A stretch of DNA of 54,008 nucleotides, taken from positions 1-54,008 of the forward strand of contig JAAYIZ010000209.1 in NCBI GenBank assembly GCA_012523215.1, given 5' to 3'. Shown here in pieces: positions 15,134 to 25,595 of the stretch. The notes below the pieces were generated by a model. That model was given only the letters and a program-made list of their open reading frames with translations. It ran no database searches and had not been told where the DNA came from. The translations under genes were made by a program, and so were the position numbers. The stretch is from Thermovirga sp. (lineage in GTDB: Bacteria; Synergistota; Synergistia; Synergistales; Thermovirgaceae). Each line of letters starts with the position of its first letter. Positions within the stretch are counted from its first letter, which is position 1.

Positions 15134-16537
15134 TCAGGAACGTTTCCAGCGGGTCCCGTGGGGCGTATCCTCGAGGATGATGCCCCTGGAAGCCAGTTCG
15201 TCCCTGATCGAATCGGCCCTTTTGAAGTCCCTGTCCCTACGGGCCTTCTCCCTTTCCGCCAGCAGGGCCTCCACCTCTTCTTCGAGGTTTTCGTCCCCTC
15301 TTTCCGTCCTTTCGATGATCCCCAGTATGCCGTTGACGTAATCGAAAAACGAGAGCGCCCTCTCCTTGAAGGCCGGCGTGAGGCTTTTGCCGCCCGACGT
15401 GGCCTGGTTGATGGTCCTTATGGCCTCGAAGAGGGTTCCGATGGCTCCGGCGGTGTTGAAATCGTCGTCGAGGGCCGCGTTGAAGCGCTCTTGGGCCTCA
15501 TCGAAGGGGAGGGTCTCCTCCCCTTGAGGCGACCCTTTCTCTTCCACGGGGGCGCTGACGAGTTCAAGGTAGGAGTTCCTTATCCTGGCGGCGGCGCTTT
15601 CGGCCTGCCCCAGGCTTTCATCGGAAAAACTGATGGGGGACCTGTAGTGGGCGCTGAGCATGAAAAGCCTGATGGCCGAGGGAGAAAACCGCTCACGAGC
15701 CTCCCGGGCGGTGAGGATGTTGCCGAGGGATTTTGACATCTTTTCCTGGTCGAGGAGGATGTAGCCATTGTGGATCCAGTATCTCACGAAGGGTTTGCCC
15801 GTCGCGCCCTCGGCCTGGGCTATCTCGTTATCGTGGTGGGGAAAGACCAGGTCGCTTCCGCCGGCATGGATATCGATGGTCTCGCCGAGCAGGGCCATGG
15901 ACATGGCGCTGCACTCGATGTGCCATCCCGGCCGGCCCTCCCCCCAAGGGCTCTTCCAGGAAGGTTCACCCTCCTTTTTGCCCTTCCAGAGAGCAAAGTC
16001 CAGGGGGTGTCGTTTCCTGGGATCTACCTCGATGCGGGCCCCGGAAAGGAGGTCGTCCAGGGACTGCTTCGCCAACTTGCCATAGCCCGGAAAGGACAGG
16101 ACGTCAAAGTATACGTCACCGTCAACCACGTAGCCGTGCCCCTTTTGGACGAGGCGGGCCACCAGGTCGATGATTTCGGGGATGAATTCGGTGGCCCTTG
16201 GCGAAAAGGTGGGGCGCCTTACGCCGAGGGCGTCGGCGTCCTCGAAGTAGGCTTCGATGAACCGGTCGGCCAGTTCCCGCACGGAGACGCCCAGCTGGAC
16301 CGCCCTGTTTATCATCTTGTCGTCGATGTCGGTGAAATTCTGGACGTAGGTCACCTCGTAACCCCGTGCCTCGAGGTAACGGCGAAGGACATCGAATATT
16401 ATGAAGGGACGAGCGTTGCCGATATGGAAGAAATCGTATACCGTAGGGCCGCAGGAATAGAAACGGACCTTTCCCGGTTCGATGGGGACAAAGGCCTCCT
16501 TCTTCCGGGTGAGGTCGTTGTAAAAGCACAGAGCCAT
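15134..16537 (-). CDS. cysS: Cysteinyl-tRNA synthetase
   Basis: A 467-residue class I synthetase of normal length that charges tRNA-Cys. The zinc-binding N-terminus reads FYSCGPTVYD, the HIGH-type motif is FHIGNARP, a second conserved region is HIECSAMSMALLGETIDIHAGG, and the KMSKS motif is KMSKSLGN. The frame is open 36 nt further upstream, but the ATG at 16537 has a clear GGAGGTG ribosome site and the usual first residues. It is the first gene of a two-gene minus-strand operon with gpt. Confidence 0.95.
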   Translation of the reverse strand: MALCFYNDLTRKKEAFVPIEPGKVRFYSCGPTVYDFFHIGNARPFIIFDVLRRYLEARGYEVTYVQNFTDIDDKMINRAVQLGVSVRELADRFIEAYFEDADALGVRRPTFSPRATEFIPEIIDLVARLVQKGHGYVVDGDVYFDVLSFPGYGKLAKQSLDDLLSGARIEVDPRKRHPLDFALWKGKKEGEPSWKSPWGEGRPGWHIECSAMSMALLGETIDIHAGGSDLVFPHHDNEIAQAEGATGKPFVRYWIHNGYILLDQEKMSKSLGNILTAREARERFSPSAIRLFMLSAHYRSPISFSDESLGQAESAAARIRNSYLELVSAPVEEKGSPQGEETLPFDEAQERFNAALDDDFNTAGAIGTLFEAIRTINQATSGGKSLTPAFKERALSFFDYVNGILGIIERTERGDENLEEEVEALLAEREKARRDRDFKRADSIRDELASRGIILEDTPHGTRWKRS

Positions 16538-16563
16538 GGCTGCACCTCCAAAGACGGGAAAAG

Positions 16564-16578
16564 ACCTCTTCAAGAGGT
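16564..16578. promoter_or_regulatory. 15-nt palindrome next to the cysS promoter
   Basis: ACCTCTT and AAGAGGT flank a single central base, a perfect inverted repeat located just downstream of the predicted minus-strand -10 element. This is a position where a repressor could act on cysS. No regulator is known. Confidence 0.3.
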
Positions 16579-16607
16579 ATCCTATACCAACGAGGCACCG
16601 CGGACAA
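16579..16607 (-). promoter_or_regulatory. Candidate promoter of cysS-gpt
   Basis: On the minus strand TTGTCC (16607-16602) and TAGGAT (16584-16579) are separated by 17 nt. The RNA would start near 16572, about 35 nt before the cysS ATG. The match is moderate. Confidence 0.35.
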
Positions 16608-16677
16608 CTGGTTCAGCTCTTTGAGGCCGGCGATCGCGTGCCGTCGACAGTCACCTTTGGAGGAAGCAGAAAGGGAG

Positions 16678-18162
16678 ATGGACCTGGAGAAAACGGGTAT
16701 TGAGAAGAAAGTGGCGTCCCTGCCCTTGCGACCCGGCGTTTACCTCTTCCTCGACGAGAAAAGAAATGTTATATACGTGGGCAAGGCCAAGTCGCTCAGG
16801 AAAAGGGTCCAGTCCTATTTCAGGCATGGCGGGTTCGCCTCGCCCCGTCTCAGGAAGCTGGTATCTTCCATAAGGGATATCTCCTTCATCAGGACCGAGA
16901 CGGAAGCGGAGGCCCTCATAACCGAAGCCAGGCTGATAAAACAGTACCAGCCCTTTTTCAACATCGATCTCAAGATGGGGGAGCGGTATCCCTATGTGAA
17001 GATCACCAATGAACCCTTCCCCCGCATCGTGATCACCAGGCACCGCGAGGAGGGGGACGGCGCGGATTACATCGGGCCCTTCGTGAGCGCCGGCGAACTG
17101 CGCCAGATGCTCAGGCTGGTGGAGAGGTTTTTCCCTCTGAGGATCTGCAGGACCGACTCCCGGGACGGCAAATGGGCCGCGAGGCCCTGCGTAAGGTACG
17201 ACCTGGGGAGATGCCTGGGCCCTTGTGCCGGCCTCGCCGACCCGTCGGAATACCGGGAGAGGGTTGCCGACATTGTGCTCCTCCTGCGGGGGCAGTCCGC
17301 CTCCCTCGTGGGAAGGCTGAGGGAGAGGATGGACAAGGCGTCCGCCTCGCTGGATTTCGAGACCGCCGGAAGGTTGAGGGACACTATAAGGGCCATTTGG
17401 AGGCTATCCAGGAGGCATGTATCCCTGGTCTTCTCCGATCCCCTCGACGGCAGGACCTGGAAGAGCCTGACCAAACTCCAGGAGGAGTTGTCCCTGCCGG
17501 ACCTTCCGTGGAGGATCGAGGGGTTTGACGTCTCCCATTTCGCCGGGGGGGAGGCCTACGGCGTCTGCGTTGTCTTCGAACAGGGCCTGCCCAACCCCTC
17601 CCTTTACAGGAGGTACAAGATCCGCACCGTGGAGGGGGTCGATGACTTCCGGTCCATGGCGGAGATCCTGGAGAGAAGGTACAAACGGCTCCTGGATGAG
17701 TCGGGGGTTTTCCCGCAACTCATCCTCATCGACGGGGGGCGAGGGCAGCTCTCCTTTGCCGTGGACGTGCTAAAGAGCCTGGGGCTTGCCGATATCCCGG
17801 TGGCCGCCATCGCGGAAAGGGAGGAACTGATCTTCGTGCCCGACAGGGAGGAGCCCATCGCGCTTCCCCGGGAGAGCGAGGCTTTGATGCTCCTCCAGAG
17901 GGTTCGGGATGAATCGCACCGTTTCGCCCTGGCGGCCAACAGGAGAGCCGGAAGAAAAAGGATGTCCCGCTCGTCGCTGGAGGATGTGCCCGGCATAGGG
18001 AAGATCCTCGCCTCAAGGCTCCTTTCGAGGTTCGGCAGCGTCGCCAGGATATCCACCCTGGCCCCGGAAGAGATTGCCTCCGTAAGGGGTGTCGGCGCCG
18101 AAGCGGCGAAAAGGATAATTCACCACCTGGGGGGTCGGGAATCGGATGATGGAGATGAATGA
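16678..18162 (+). CDS. uvrC: Excinuclease ABC subunit C, compact form
   Basis: UvrC makes the two incisions of nucleotide excision repair. The N-terminal GIY-YIG nuclease domain is clear (PGVYLF, VIYVGKAK), then the Cys-containing RPCVRYDLGRCLGPCAG, a UVR domain (LDFETAGRLRD) near residues 225-245, the RNase H-like nuclease (FDVSH with Asp284, LIDGGRGQ, DESHRFA) and a C-terminal helix-hairpin-helix pair. At 494 residues it is about 100 shorter than usual; the missing stretch lies between the UVR and nuclease domains. A TTG at 16621 is in frame, but ATG 16678 with GAAAGGGAG upstream fits better. Confidence 0.9.
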   Translation: MDLEKTGIEKKVASLPLRPGVYLFLDEKRNVIYVGKAKSLRKRVQSYFRHGGFASPRLRKLVSSIRDISFIRTETEAEALITEARLIKQYQPFFNIDLKMGERYPYVKITNEPFPRIVITRHREEGDGADYIGPFVSAGELRQMLRLVERFFPLRICRTDSRDGKWAARPCVRYDLGRCLGPCAGLADPSEYRERVADIVLLLRGQSASLVGRLRERMDKASASLDFETAGRLRDTIRAIWRLSRRHVSLVFSDPLDGRTWKSLTKLQEELSLPDLPWRIEGFDVSHFAGGEAYGVCVVFEQGLPNPSLYRRYKIRTVEGVDDFRSMAEILERRYKRLLDESGVFPQLILIDGGRGQLSFAVDVLKSLGLADIPVAAIAEREELIFVPDREEPIALPRESEALMLLQRVRDESHRFALAANRRAGRKRMSRSSLEDVPGIGKILASRLLSRFGSVARISTLAPEEIASVRGVGAEAAKRIIHHLGGRESDDGDE

Positions 18163-19273
18163 CCCGAAGAGGGATGCCTTTCATATGAGGACGGTCCTGA
18201 GCCTTGCCCTCAGGGGAACGGGCAGGGTAAGCCCCAACCCCCTGGTGGGGTGCGTGATAGCCGCCCCCCGCGGAATCGTGGGTTGGGGGTATCACGCCGA
18301 GGTCGGCGGAGCCCACGCCGAGGCCGTCGCCCTGGGCCGGGCCGCCGAAAGGGCACGGGGGGCGACGTTGTACGTCAACCTCGAACCATGCCGTCATCAC
18401 GGCAGGACCCCTCCCTGTGCCCCCAGGATCATCGAGGCGGGCGCCGCCAGGGTCGTCGCCGGCATGGCCGACCCGGACCCGAGGATGTCCGGCGGGAGTT
18501 TCTCCATGATGAGGGAAGCGGGGATCGAGGTCATCCAGGGCGTTTTGGAGGAGAGATGCAGAGGGGTAAACCGAGGCTTCCTTTCCAGGTTGGAGCGGGG
18601 CCGCCCCTGGGTCACCCTCAAAGGAGCCATGACGCTTGACGGGAACATGGCCATGCCTTCCGGGGAGAGCCGCTGGATCAGCAACTCCTCTTCCCGGGTG
18701 AGGTCCCACCTGTTGCGGGACGCCTGCGATGCGGTCATGGTGGGAATCGGCACCGTAGCGGCCGACGATCCCTTGCTGACCGTCAGGGACACCACCGGAA
18801 GCGATCCTCTTTCCGTCGTTCTCGACCCCTCCCTTCGGATATCCCCGTCGGCCAGGCTCGCCAGGTCGGGGACCCTCATTTTTTACTCCCGGAAGGCCCC
18901 GGGGGAAAAAATGAGGCACCTGGAGGAAAAAGGTTGTATACTTTACATGGTCGCGGCCGACCCCGAGGGAAGGCCCCTTTTGGAAAGCGTCCTGGAAAAA
19001 CTTGCCGAAAGGGGAGTCAACCGGCTACTGGTCGAGGGGGGGCCCGGTATACTGGGTTCATTCCTGGCCCGGAGGCTTTTTGACGACGTCACGCTCTTTG
19101 TGTCTCCGAGGTTTTCGGGAAAAGGCCATGGCATCGGCGAAGGGTTCGCCCTCGAAAGGCTCGCCGATTCCATAGGGGTTATGGTCGTGAGCACCAGGAA
19201 CCTGGAGGGCGACCTGTGGCTGGAGGGGGTCAATCCATGTTCACTGGACTGGTTGAACGCACTGCGAAGGTAA
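18146..19273 (+). CDS. ribD: Bifunctional riboflavin deaminase/reductase
   Basis: A 375-residue fusion that carries out steps two and three of riboflavin synthesis. The N-terminal deaminase has the zinc site HAEAVAL and EPCRHHGRTPPC. The C-terminal reductase domain begins near WVTLKGAMTLDG and includes LLVEGGPGILGSF. Its start lies 17 nt inside uvrC, so it is co-translated in that operon. In-frame ATGs at 18149 and 18155 are alternative starts. Confidence 0.94.
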   Translation: MMEMNDPKRDAFHMRTVLSLALRGTGRVSPNPLVGCVIAAPRGIVGWGYHAEVGGAHAEAVALGRAAERARGATLYVNLEPCRHHGRTPPCAPRIIEAGAARVVAGMADPDPRMSGGSFSMMREAGIEVIQGVLEERCRGVNRGFLSRLERGRPWVTLKGAMTLDGNMAMPSGESRWISNSSSRVRSHLLRDACDAVMVGIGTVAADDPLLTVRDTTGSDPLSVVLDPSLRISPSARLARSGTLIFYSRKAPGEKMRHLEEKGCILYMVAADPEGRPLLESVLEKLAERGVNRLLVEGGPGILGSFLARRLFDDVTLFVSPRFSGKGHGIGEGFALERLADSIGVMVVSTRNLEGDLWLEGVNPCSLDWLNALRR

Positions 19274-19884
19274 CCGGACTTGTGAGGTCCGGCGGGATCT
19301 TCGAACTGGAAATAGGAGATGTCCCCTTCGACTGGGAGCTGAAAAGAGGGGATTCAATCTCCGTATCGGGCGTGTGCCTTTCTGTGGTGGTGAGTAAAAG
19401 AGGGAGTTTCACGGCACAAATGATGCCGGAAACTTCGGAGAATACCATCCTGGGAAGCGTCAAACCCGGTTACCGGGTCAACCTCGAGAGGGCCATGCCG
19501 GCCTCGGGACGATTCGAGGGGCATATCGTCACTGGCCACGTGGACCTGGTTTCGAGAGTGGTGGGTCTCAAAAACCTGGGACAGAGCCGGGAACTTGACT
19601 TCTACCTTCCCGCCGCCGCCACCGGCTTCGTGGCGAGAAAAGGCTCCATTGCCGTTCAGGGGGTCAGCCTGACGGTCATAGGGAGCGAAGGGGGGCGTTT
19701 CGGGGTCGGGCTCATTCCGGAGACGCTGACCGACACCACGCTGGGCGATCTCCGGATTGGCGACCCGGTGAACGTGGAGTACGATATACTATCGAAATAC
19801 TTGGTGAATCTTCTCGAGAAACGAGCTTCCCACGAGGAAGGCGGACTGACCCTGGACAGACTGGCTGAAATGGGATGGTCATAA
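19237..19884 (+). CDS. ribE: Riboflavin synthase, alpha chain
   Basis: The 215-residue enzyme joins two molecules of dimethylribityl-lumazine to make riboflavin. It starts with the family signature MFTGLVE and shows the internal two-fold repeat (two lumazine-binding barrels): GDSISVSGVCLSVV in the first half and GSIAVQGVSLTVI in the second, with GHIVTGHVD between. The ATG at 19237 matches the conserved N-terminus; the frame upstream to 19216 overlaps ribD. Confidence 0.94.
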   Translation: MFTGLVERTAKVTGLVRSGGIFELEIGDVPFDWELKRGDSISVSGVCLSVVVSKRGSFTAQMMPETSENTILGSVKPGYRVNLERAMPASGRFEGHIVTGHVDLVSRVVGLKNLGQSRELDFYLPAAATGFVARKGSIAVQGVSLTVIGSEGGRFGVGLIPETLTDTTLGDLRIGDPVNVEYDILSKYLVNLLEKRASHEEGGLTLDRLAEMGWS

Positions 19885-21150
19885 ATGAAAAAAATGGAAG
19901 GCGAAGGGAAATTGGACGAATTTGAAAAGACCTCCGCGACGGTGGAGGAAGCGATAGAGATAATTCGCCGCGGTGGGATGGTCATCGTCGTGGACGATGA
20001 GTCCCGTGAGAACGAGGGCGACCTGGTAATGGCCGCGGAATCGGTCGACGCGGAGAGCATAAACTTCATGGTCTCCCGGGGAAGGGGGCTTGTCTGCGTC
20101 CCCCTGGATGAAGGGGTCGCGAAGAGGTTGAGCTTGGAGCCCATGGTCAAGGAGAACACCGATTTGTACTCCACGGCCTTCACCGTGAGCGTCGACGCCC
20201 GGGAGGGCGTCACCACGGGGATATCGGCCGCGGAAAGGGCCCTCACGGCAAGGCTCCTGGCTTCCCCCGAGGCTTCCCCGGAGATGTTCCGAAGGCCGGG
20301 GCACATGTTCCCCCTCATAGCGAGGGCAGGAGGGGTCCTTAAAAGGTCCGGCCATACCGAGGCCGCCGTGGATCTCGCCAGGCTCGCGGGAAAATCGCCG
20401 GTGGGCACCATCTGCGAAATTATGAAGGACGACGGGACCATGGCCCGGTTCCCCGACCTGGTGGAATTCGCAAAGGTCCATGGGCTCAAAATCATCACCA
20501 TCGAGGATCTCATCCGGTATAGGAACAAGAAGGAAAAACTGGTGGAAAAGGTCGCGGTGGTAAACCTTCCGACGGAGTACGGCGAGTTCATCGCCCATGC
20601 TTACCTATCCGTGCTGGATGATACCGGGGACAAGGTGCATCTCGCGCTGGTGAAGGGAAATATTTCCCCGGAAAGGGATACCCTGGTCAGGGTTCATTCC
20701 GAGTGCCTGACGGGCGATGCCCTGGGCTCCCTGAGGTGCGACTGCGGTCCGCAGCTGAGAACCGCCATGAGCATGATCGAGGCCGAGGGGAACGGGGTTT
20801 TGCTGTACATGAGGCAGGAGGGTCGAGGGATAGGGCTGCTGGAAAAACTGCATGCCTACGAATTGCAGGAGAAGGGCCTGGACACCGTGGAGGCCAACGA
20901 GGCGCTTGGCTACAGGCCCGACCTAAGGGATTACGGTATCGGCGCCCAGATCCTCGCCGACCTGGGCCTGAAAAGGATCAGGCTTATCACGAACAATCCC
21001 CGGAAGATCATTGGCCTTGAAGGCCATGGCCTGGAGGTGGTGGACAGGATTCCCCTCATCATCTCTCCCAACGCCTTCAACGAGAAGTACCTGGCCACGA
21101 AGGAAAATAAACTGGGACATATGCTCCACCTGAAGGACGTTATCGGTTAG
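19885..21150 (+). CDS. ribBA: Bifunctional DHBP synthase / GTP cyclohydrolase II
   Basis: The 421-residue protein supplies both precursors of riboflavin. The RibB half (about 1-215) makes the four-carbon unit from ribulose 5-phosphate and has [17 protein letters not shown] and [14 protein letters not shown]. The RibA half opens the GTP ring; it has the zinc cysteines in [17 protein letters not shown] and the catalytic RQEGRGIGL. Its ATG follows the ribE stop with no gap. Confidence 0.95.
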   Translation: MKKMEGEGKLDEFEKTSATVEEAIEIIRRGGMVIVVDDESRENEGDLVMAAESVDAESINFMVSRGRGLVCVPLDEGVAKRLSLEPMVKENTDLYSTAFTVSVDAREGVTTGISAAERALTARLLASPEASPEMFRRPGHMFPLIARAGGVLKRSGHTEAAVDLARLAGKSPVGTICEIMKDDGTMARFPDLVEFAKVHGLKIITIEDLIRYRNKKEKLVEKVAVVNLPTEYGEFIAHAYLSVLDDTGDKVHLALVKGNISPERDTLVRVHSECLTGDALGSLRCDCGPQLRTAMSMIEAEGNGVLLYMRQEGRGIGLLEKLHAYELQEKGLDTVEANEALGYRPDLRDYGIGAQILADLGLKRIRLITNNPRKIIGLEGHGLEVVDRIPLIISPNAFNEKYLATKENKLGHMLHLKDVIG

Positions 21151-21191
21151 GCAGCCTGTCGGGCAAAAAACAGAAGGGGGAGTGATGCGCT

Positions 21192-22962
<1,771 letters not shown>

Positions 22963-23043
22963 AATCATGACGGTGCACCATTCCTCGCCGGAGGAGAAGT
23001 TTGCGATGGCGAAGAGAGCAATTCTATCGGGGGAGAGCGCCTT

Positions 23044-24774
23044 ATGACCTCGGGTGTCCATGAGCTCCAGGAGATGGTCCTCCTTTCGCTTTCGATTTTC
23101 GTCTTCTTTTTCGCAATCCAGAGGATATCGAAGGTGACCCTGGAAAGGGACCAATACCAATTCCTCAAGGATATCTGCCTTGTGGCTGCGTGGGGTATAT
23201 GCGGGGTCTGGTCCCCTGATTCCACGGTCCGGCTCGTGGTGGCCATGGGCCTCCTGTCGACCATCTTCGGCGTCGGCCAGAGAGCCAGGCCGAGGATGCC
23301 CTGGTCCCTGGGTTTCTTCGGCATCGGCATTGTCTTCGCCACCTTGGGGCTGGGAATATCCTTCATCGGTTTCCCCGGCGGGAGCTACCTCTTCCTCAAC
23401 CGGTACTCTTCCATGTTGGTCACGGCGCTTTGGGTCGGACTGTTTCCCCTCCTCCTGCAGGAGATGGACCAGGTGCCCGGCCTGGCGGGATTCCTCTCCG
23501 CCGTGACATGGATTGTCATGCTCATCGTCACGGGCCTTTCGAAGCAGCATATCCAGGGCGCCTTTTATATAACCCTCGTGGGGGTGTCCATCCTTGCCGT
23601 ATTCTGGAGCCGCCACGGTCACTCCTACCAACGCCTCGGGGAACCTATGGCCGCCCTCTGGGGAACCCTGATAGCCGGCACTTCCATCATGGGTGTCAGC
23701 AAAGGCGTGACTTTTTCCACCCTCATGCTCATCCCCCTTGGACTTTTTGCCATACCCATGGTCGAGGCCTCCGTCCACATCGTCAGCCGAGCCTTCTCCT
23801 CCCGTTCCCAGGGCTCCCTTTTCCTCTACAGGAGGCTTGTGAGCAGGGGTATGGACCATACGCCGGCCGTCCGATCGGTGGGCTCCCTTTGCGCGGTCAT
23901 GGGAGCGGCGGTGGCCAGCTTCCAACTGAGGGACGAGAACATGGCCCTGGCGGCCCTCCTGTCATCGACGATCCTGCTGGGCGGCCTCCTTTTCGTCGTT
24001 TCCTCGGGAAAGAGGAAGTCCGTATCGACACGCTCCACCCTGTGGGGGGCGCCCATCGACAGCATATCGGCCGATTACGCCCTGGGCCGCACCCGGTCAC
24101 TGATTATCAAGGGGGGATCCGGCCGTTATTTCGTAACCCTGGACGCCCTCTCGGCACTTAGAGTGAAGGAAGACAAACATTTCAGGGAGATAGTGGCCGG
24201 TGCCGACCTGGTCCTTCCCGATGGCAAGGGTTTGACCTGGGCTCTCGGTTTCCTGGGGATTCACGCCCTTCAAAGAATCCCCGGCGTTGAATTCGTTGAG
24301 CGGTTGTGCAGGCTCGCCTCGATGGAGGGGTGGCCCGTTTTCCTGCTTGGGAGCGCCCCGGGCGTGGCCGAAAAGGCCGCTCAAAACCTGAAAACCCTTT
24401 ACCCGGGTCTTGTGATCGGCGGCGCCAGGCATGGCTATATAGAAGCCGCGGAAATGCCGCGTTTGCTCGATGAGATCAAAAATTCGGGTTCCCGATTCAT
24501 CTTCGTCGGAATGGGAGTTCCCAGGCAAGAAACCTGGATACACGAATATCATCGCCAACTGCCGGGCACTATATCGATAGGCGTGGGAGGCAGCTTCGAC
24601 GTTATTTCGGGCAACCTGAGAAGGGCGCCCCTTTTCCTGCAGAAGGCGGGTCTCGAATGGTTATTCAGGCTCATCCAGGAACCCTGGAGGTGGAGCCGGG
24701 TGCGCCGTCTTCCTCTTTTCGTGTACCACGTGATCCTCACAAAACTAGGATTCTCCCATCAGAAAGGGGAATGA
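23044..24774 (+). CDS. Degenerate WecA/TagO-like membrane domain fused to a TagA/WecG (GT26) glycosyltransferase
   Basis: The 576-residue protein has two halves. Residues about 355-560 form a complete GT26 domain: DGKG with Asp393, LLGSAPGVAEKAA, FVGMGVPRQETW, IGVGGSFDVISG and LEWLFRLIQEP. Such enzymes add N-acetylmannosamine(uronate) to a lipid-linked GlcNAc. Residues 1-325 are a membrane domain with about ten hydrophobic segments. By eye it aligns with WecA/TagO/MraY transferases, but the catalytic motifs are changed: DD becomes Gly78-Gln79, NxxNxxDGxDG keeps only Asp142, Gly146 and Leu147, GDSG becomes Gly199-Glu200-Pro-Met, and the HxHH box becomes Phe260-Leu-Tyr-Arg. It is therefore probably an inactive membrane anchor. 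Confidence 0.85.
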   Translation: MTSGVHELQEMVLLSLSIFVFFFAIQRISKVTLERDQYQFLKDICLVAAWGICGVWSPDSTVRLVVAMGLLSTIFGVGQRARPRMPWSLGFFGIGIVFATLGLGISFIGFPGGSYLFLNRYSSMLVTALWVGLFPLLLQEMDQVPGLAGFLSAVTWIVMLIVTGLSKQHIQGAFYITLVGVSILAVFWSRHGHSYQRLGEPMAALWGTLIAGTSIMGVSKGVTFSTLMLIPLGLFAIPMVEASVHIVSRAFSSRSQGSLFLYRRLVSRGMDHTPAVRSVGSLCAVMGAAVASFQLRDENMALAALLSSTILLGGLLFVVSSGKRKSVSTRSTLWGAPIDSISADYALGRTRSLIIKGGSGRYFVTLDALSALRVKEDKHFREIVAGADLVLPDGKGLTWALGFLGIHALQRIPGVEFVERLCRLASMEGWPVFLLGSAPGVAEKAAQNLKTLYPGLVIGGARHGYIEAAEMPRLLDEIKNSGSRFIFVGMGVPRQETWIHEYHRQLPGTISIGVGGSFDVISGNLRRAPLFLQKAGLEWLFRLIQEPWRWSRVRRLPLFVYHVILTKLGFSHQKGE

Positions 24775-24778
24775 TGTT

Positions 24779-25246
24779 TTGACGATCAACGCCGGACAGC
24801 TCATGCACAGGGACCTTTCCTCCGTTTCCGAGGAGGATCATGTCCTTGATGCTGTACACCTGCTTTACAGCCAGCGACTCTCCGGCGTCCCCGTGATCAG
24901 GGACGACTGGGTACTCCAGGGATACCTCTCGGAAAGGGACATCCTTCGAAGGGCCACGCCCACCTTTCTCGAAGTGTTGGCCCAGAGTTCCTTCCTCGAT
25001 GACTCCGAGGGCGACCTTTTCGAAAGGTTGAAGCAGATAGGGGACATGAAGGTCAAGGACGTGATGAACCCCGACCCCATCTTCGTCAGGCCAACGGAGA
25101 GCCTCATGACCGTCGTGGACCTGATGCTCAGGAAGGGCCTGAAGAGGCTGCCCGTGGTGGAAGGTCGCAAACTGGTCGGAGTGATCGAGCGGGGAGGTTT
25201 TTGCGAATTCATGATGGAAGGCAATAAATTCGATGAAGCCAGGTGA
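24779..25246 (+). CDS. CBS-domain pair protein coupled to the V-type ATPase operon
   Basis: The 155-residue protein consists of two CBS domains (about 8-60 and 90-145) around a charged insert. Visible features are LSGVPVIRDDWVLQGYLSERDI and VKDVMNPDPIFVRP ending in RLPVVEGRKLVGVIERG. CBS pairs bind adenine nucleotides and act as energy sensors. The TTG start lies 4 nt after the glycosyltransferase stop, and its own end overlaps the first ATPase gene by 14 nt. A role in sensing energy for that complex is an inference from position. Confidence 0.8.
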   Translation: MTINAGQLMHRDLSSVSEEDHVLDAVHLLYSQRLSGVPVIRDDWVLQGYLSERDILRRATPTFLEVLAQSSFLDDSEGDLFERLKQIGDMKVKDVMNPDPIFVRPTESLMTVVDLMLRKGLKRLPVVEGRKLVGVIERGGFCEFMMEGNKFDEAR

Positions 25247-25595
25247 ACCCCAGGCCTTTGAAGATCCCGACGCCGAGATCGAATCCTTCAGGAAGATCCT
25301 CGAGGCCAGGCTGGAGGAGGAGAAAGCACTCCTCCGGGAAGAGCAGGAGGAAGCCCTGGGAAGGATAGGAGAACTGGAGGAGCAATCCATCGCCCAGGCC
25401 GAAAAGGAGTGGACGGACTACGAAGAAACGCTCCTGTCGTCCAGCGGTTCCTTCATGGAAGACCTCAGATGCAAGATGACTTCCCTCCTCGATCCCCTCC
25501 TGGAAAAAATGGCGACTGAAATGTTTGTCGAGAGATCTGTCAATGCGATCCTCCCCTCCGAGGTCCGGGATTCAAGAGGAGGTCAGGCCTTTTGA
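25233..25595 (+). CDS. V/A-type ATPase peripheral-stalk subunit (G/H-like)
   Basis: A 120-residue, strongly charged protein with a long predicted coiled coil at about 15-70, rich in Glu, Lys and Arg, as in stalk subunits G/H that pair with subunit E. Identification rests on its position as the first gene of the ATPase operon and on the coiled coil, since this subunit is poorly conserved. The ATG lies inside the CBS gene and the stop overlaps the TTG of subunit I. Confidence 0.65.
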   Translation: MKPGEPQAFEDPDAEIESFRKILEARLEEEKALLREEQEEALGRIGELEEQSIAQAEKEWTDYEETLLSSSGSFMEDLRCKMTSLLDPLLEKMATEMFVERSVNAILPSEVRDSRGGQAF

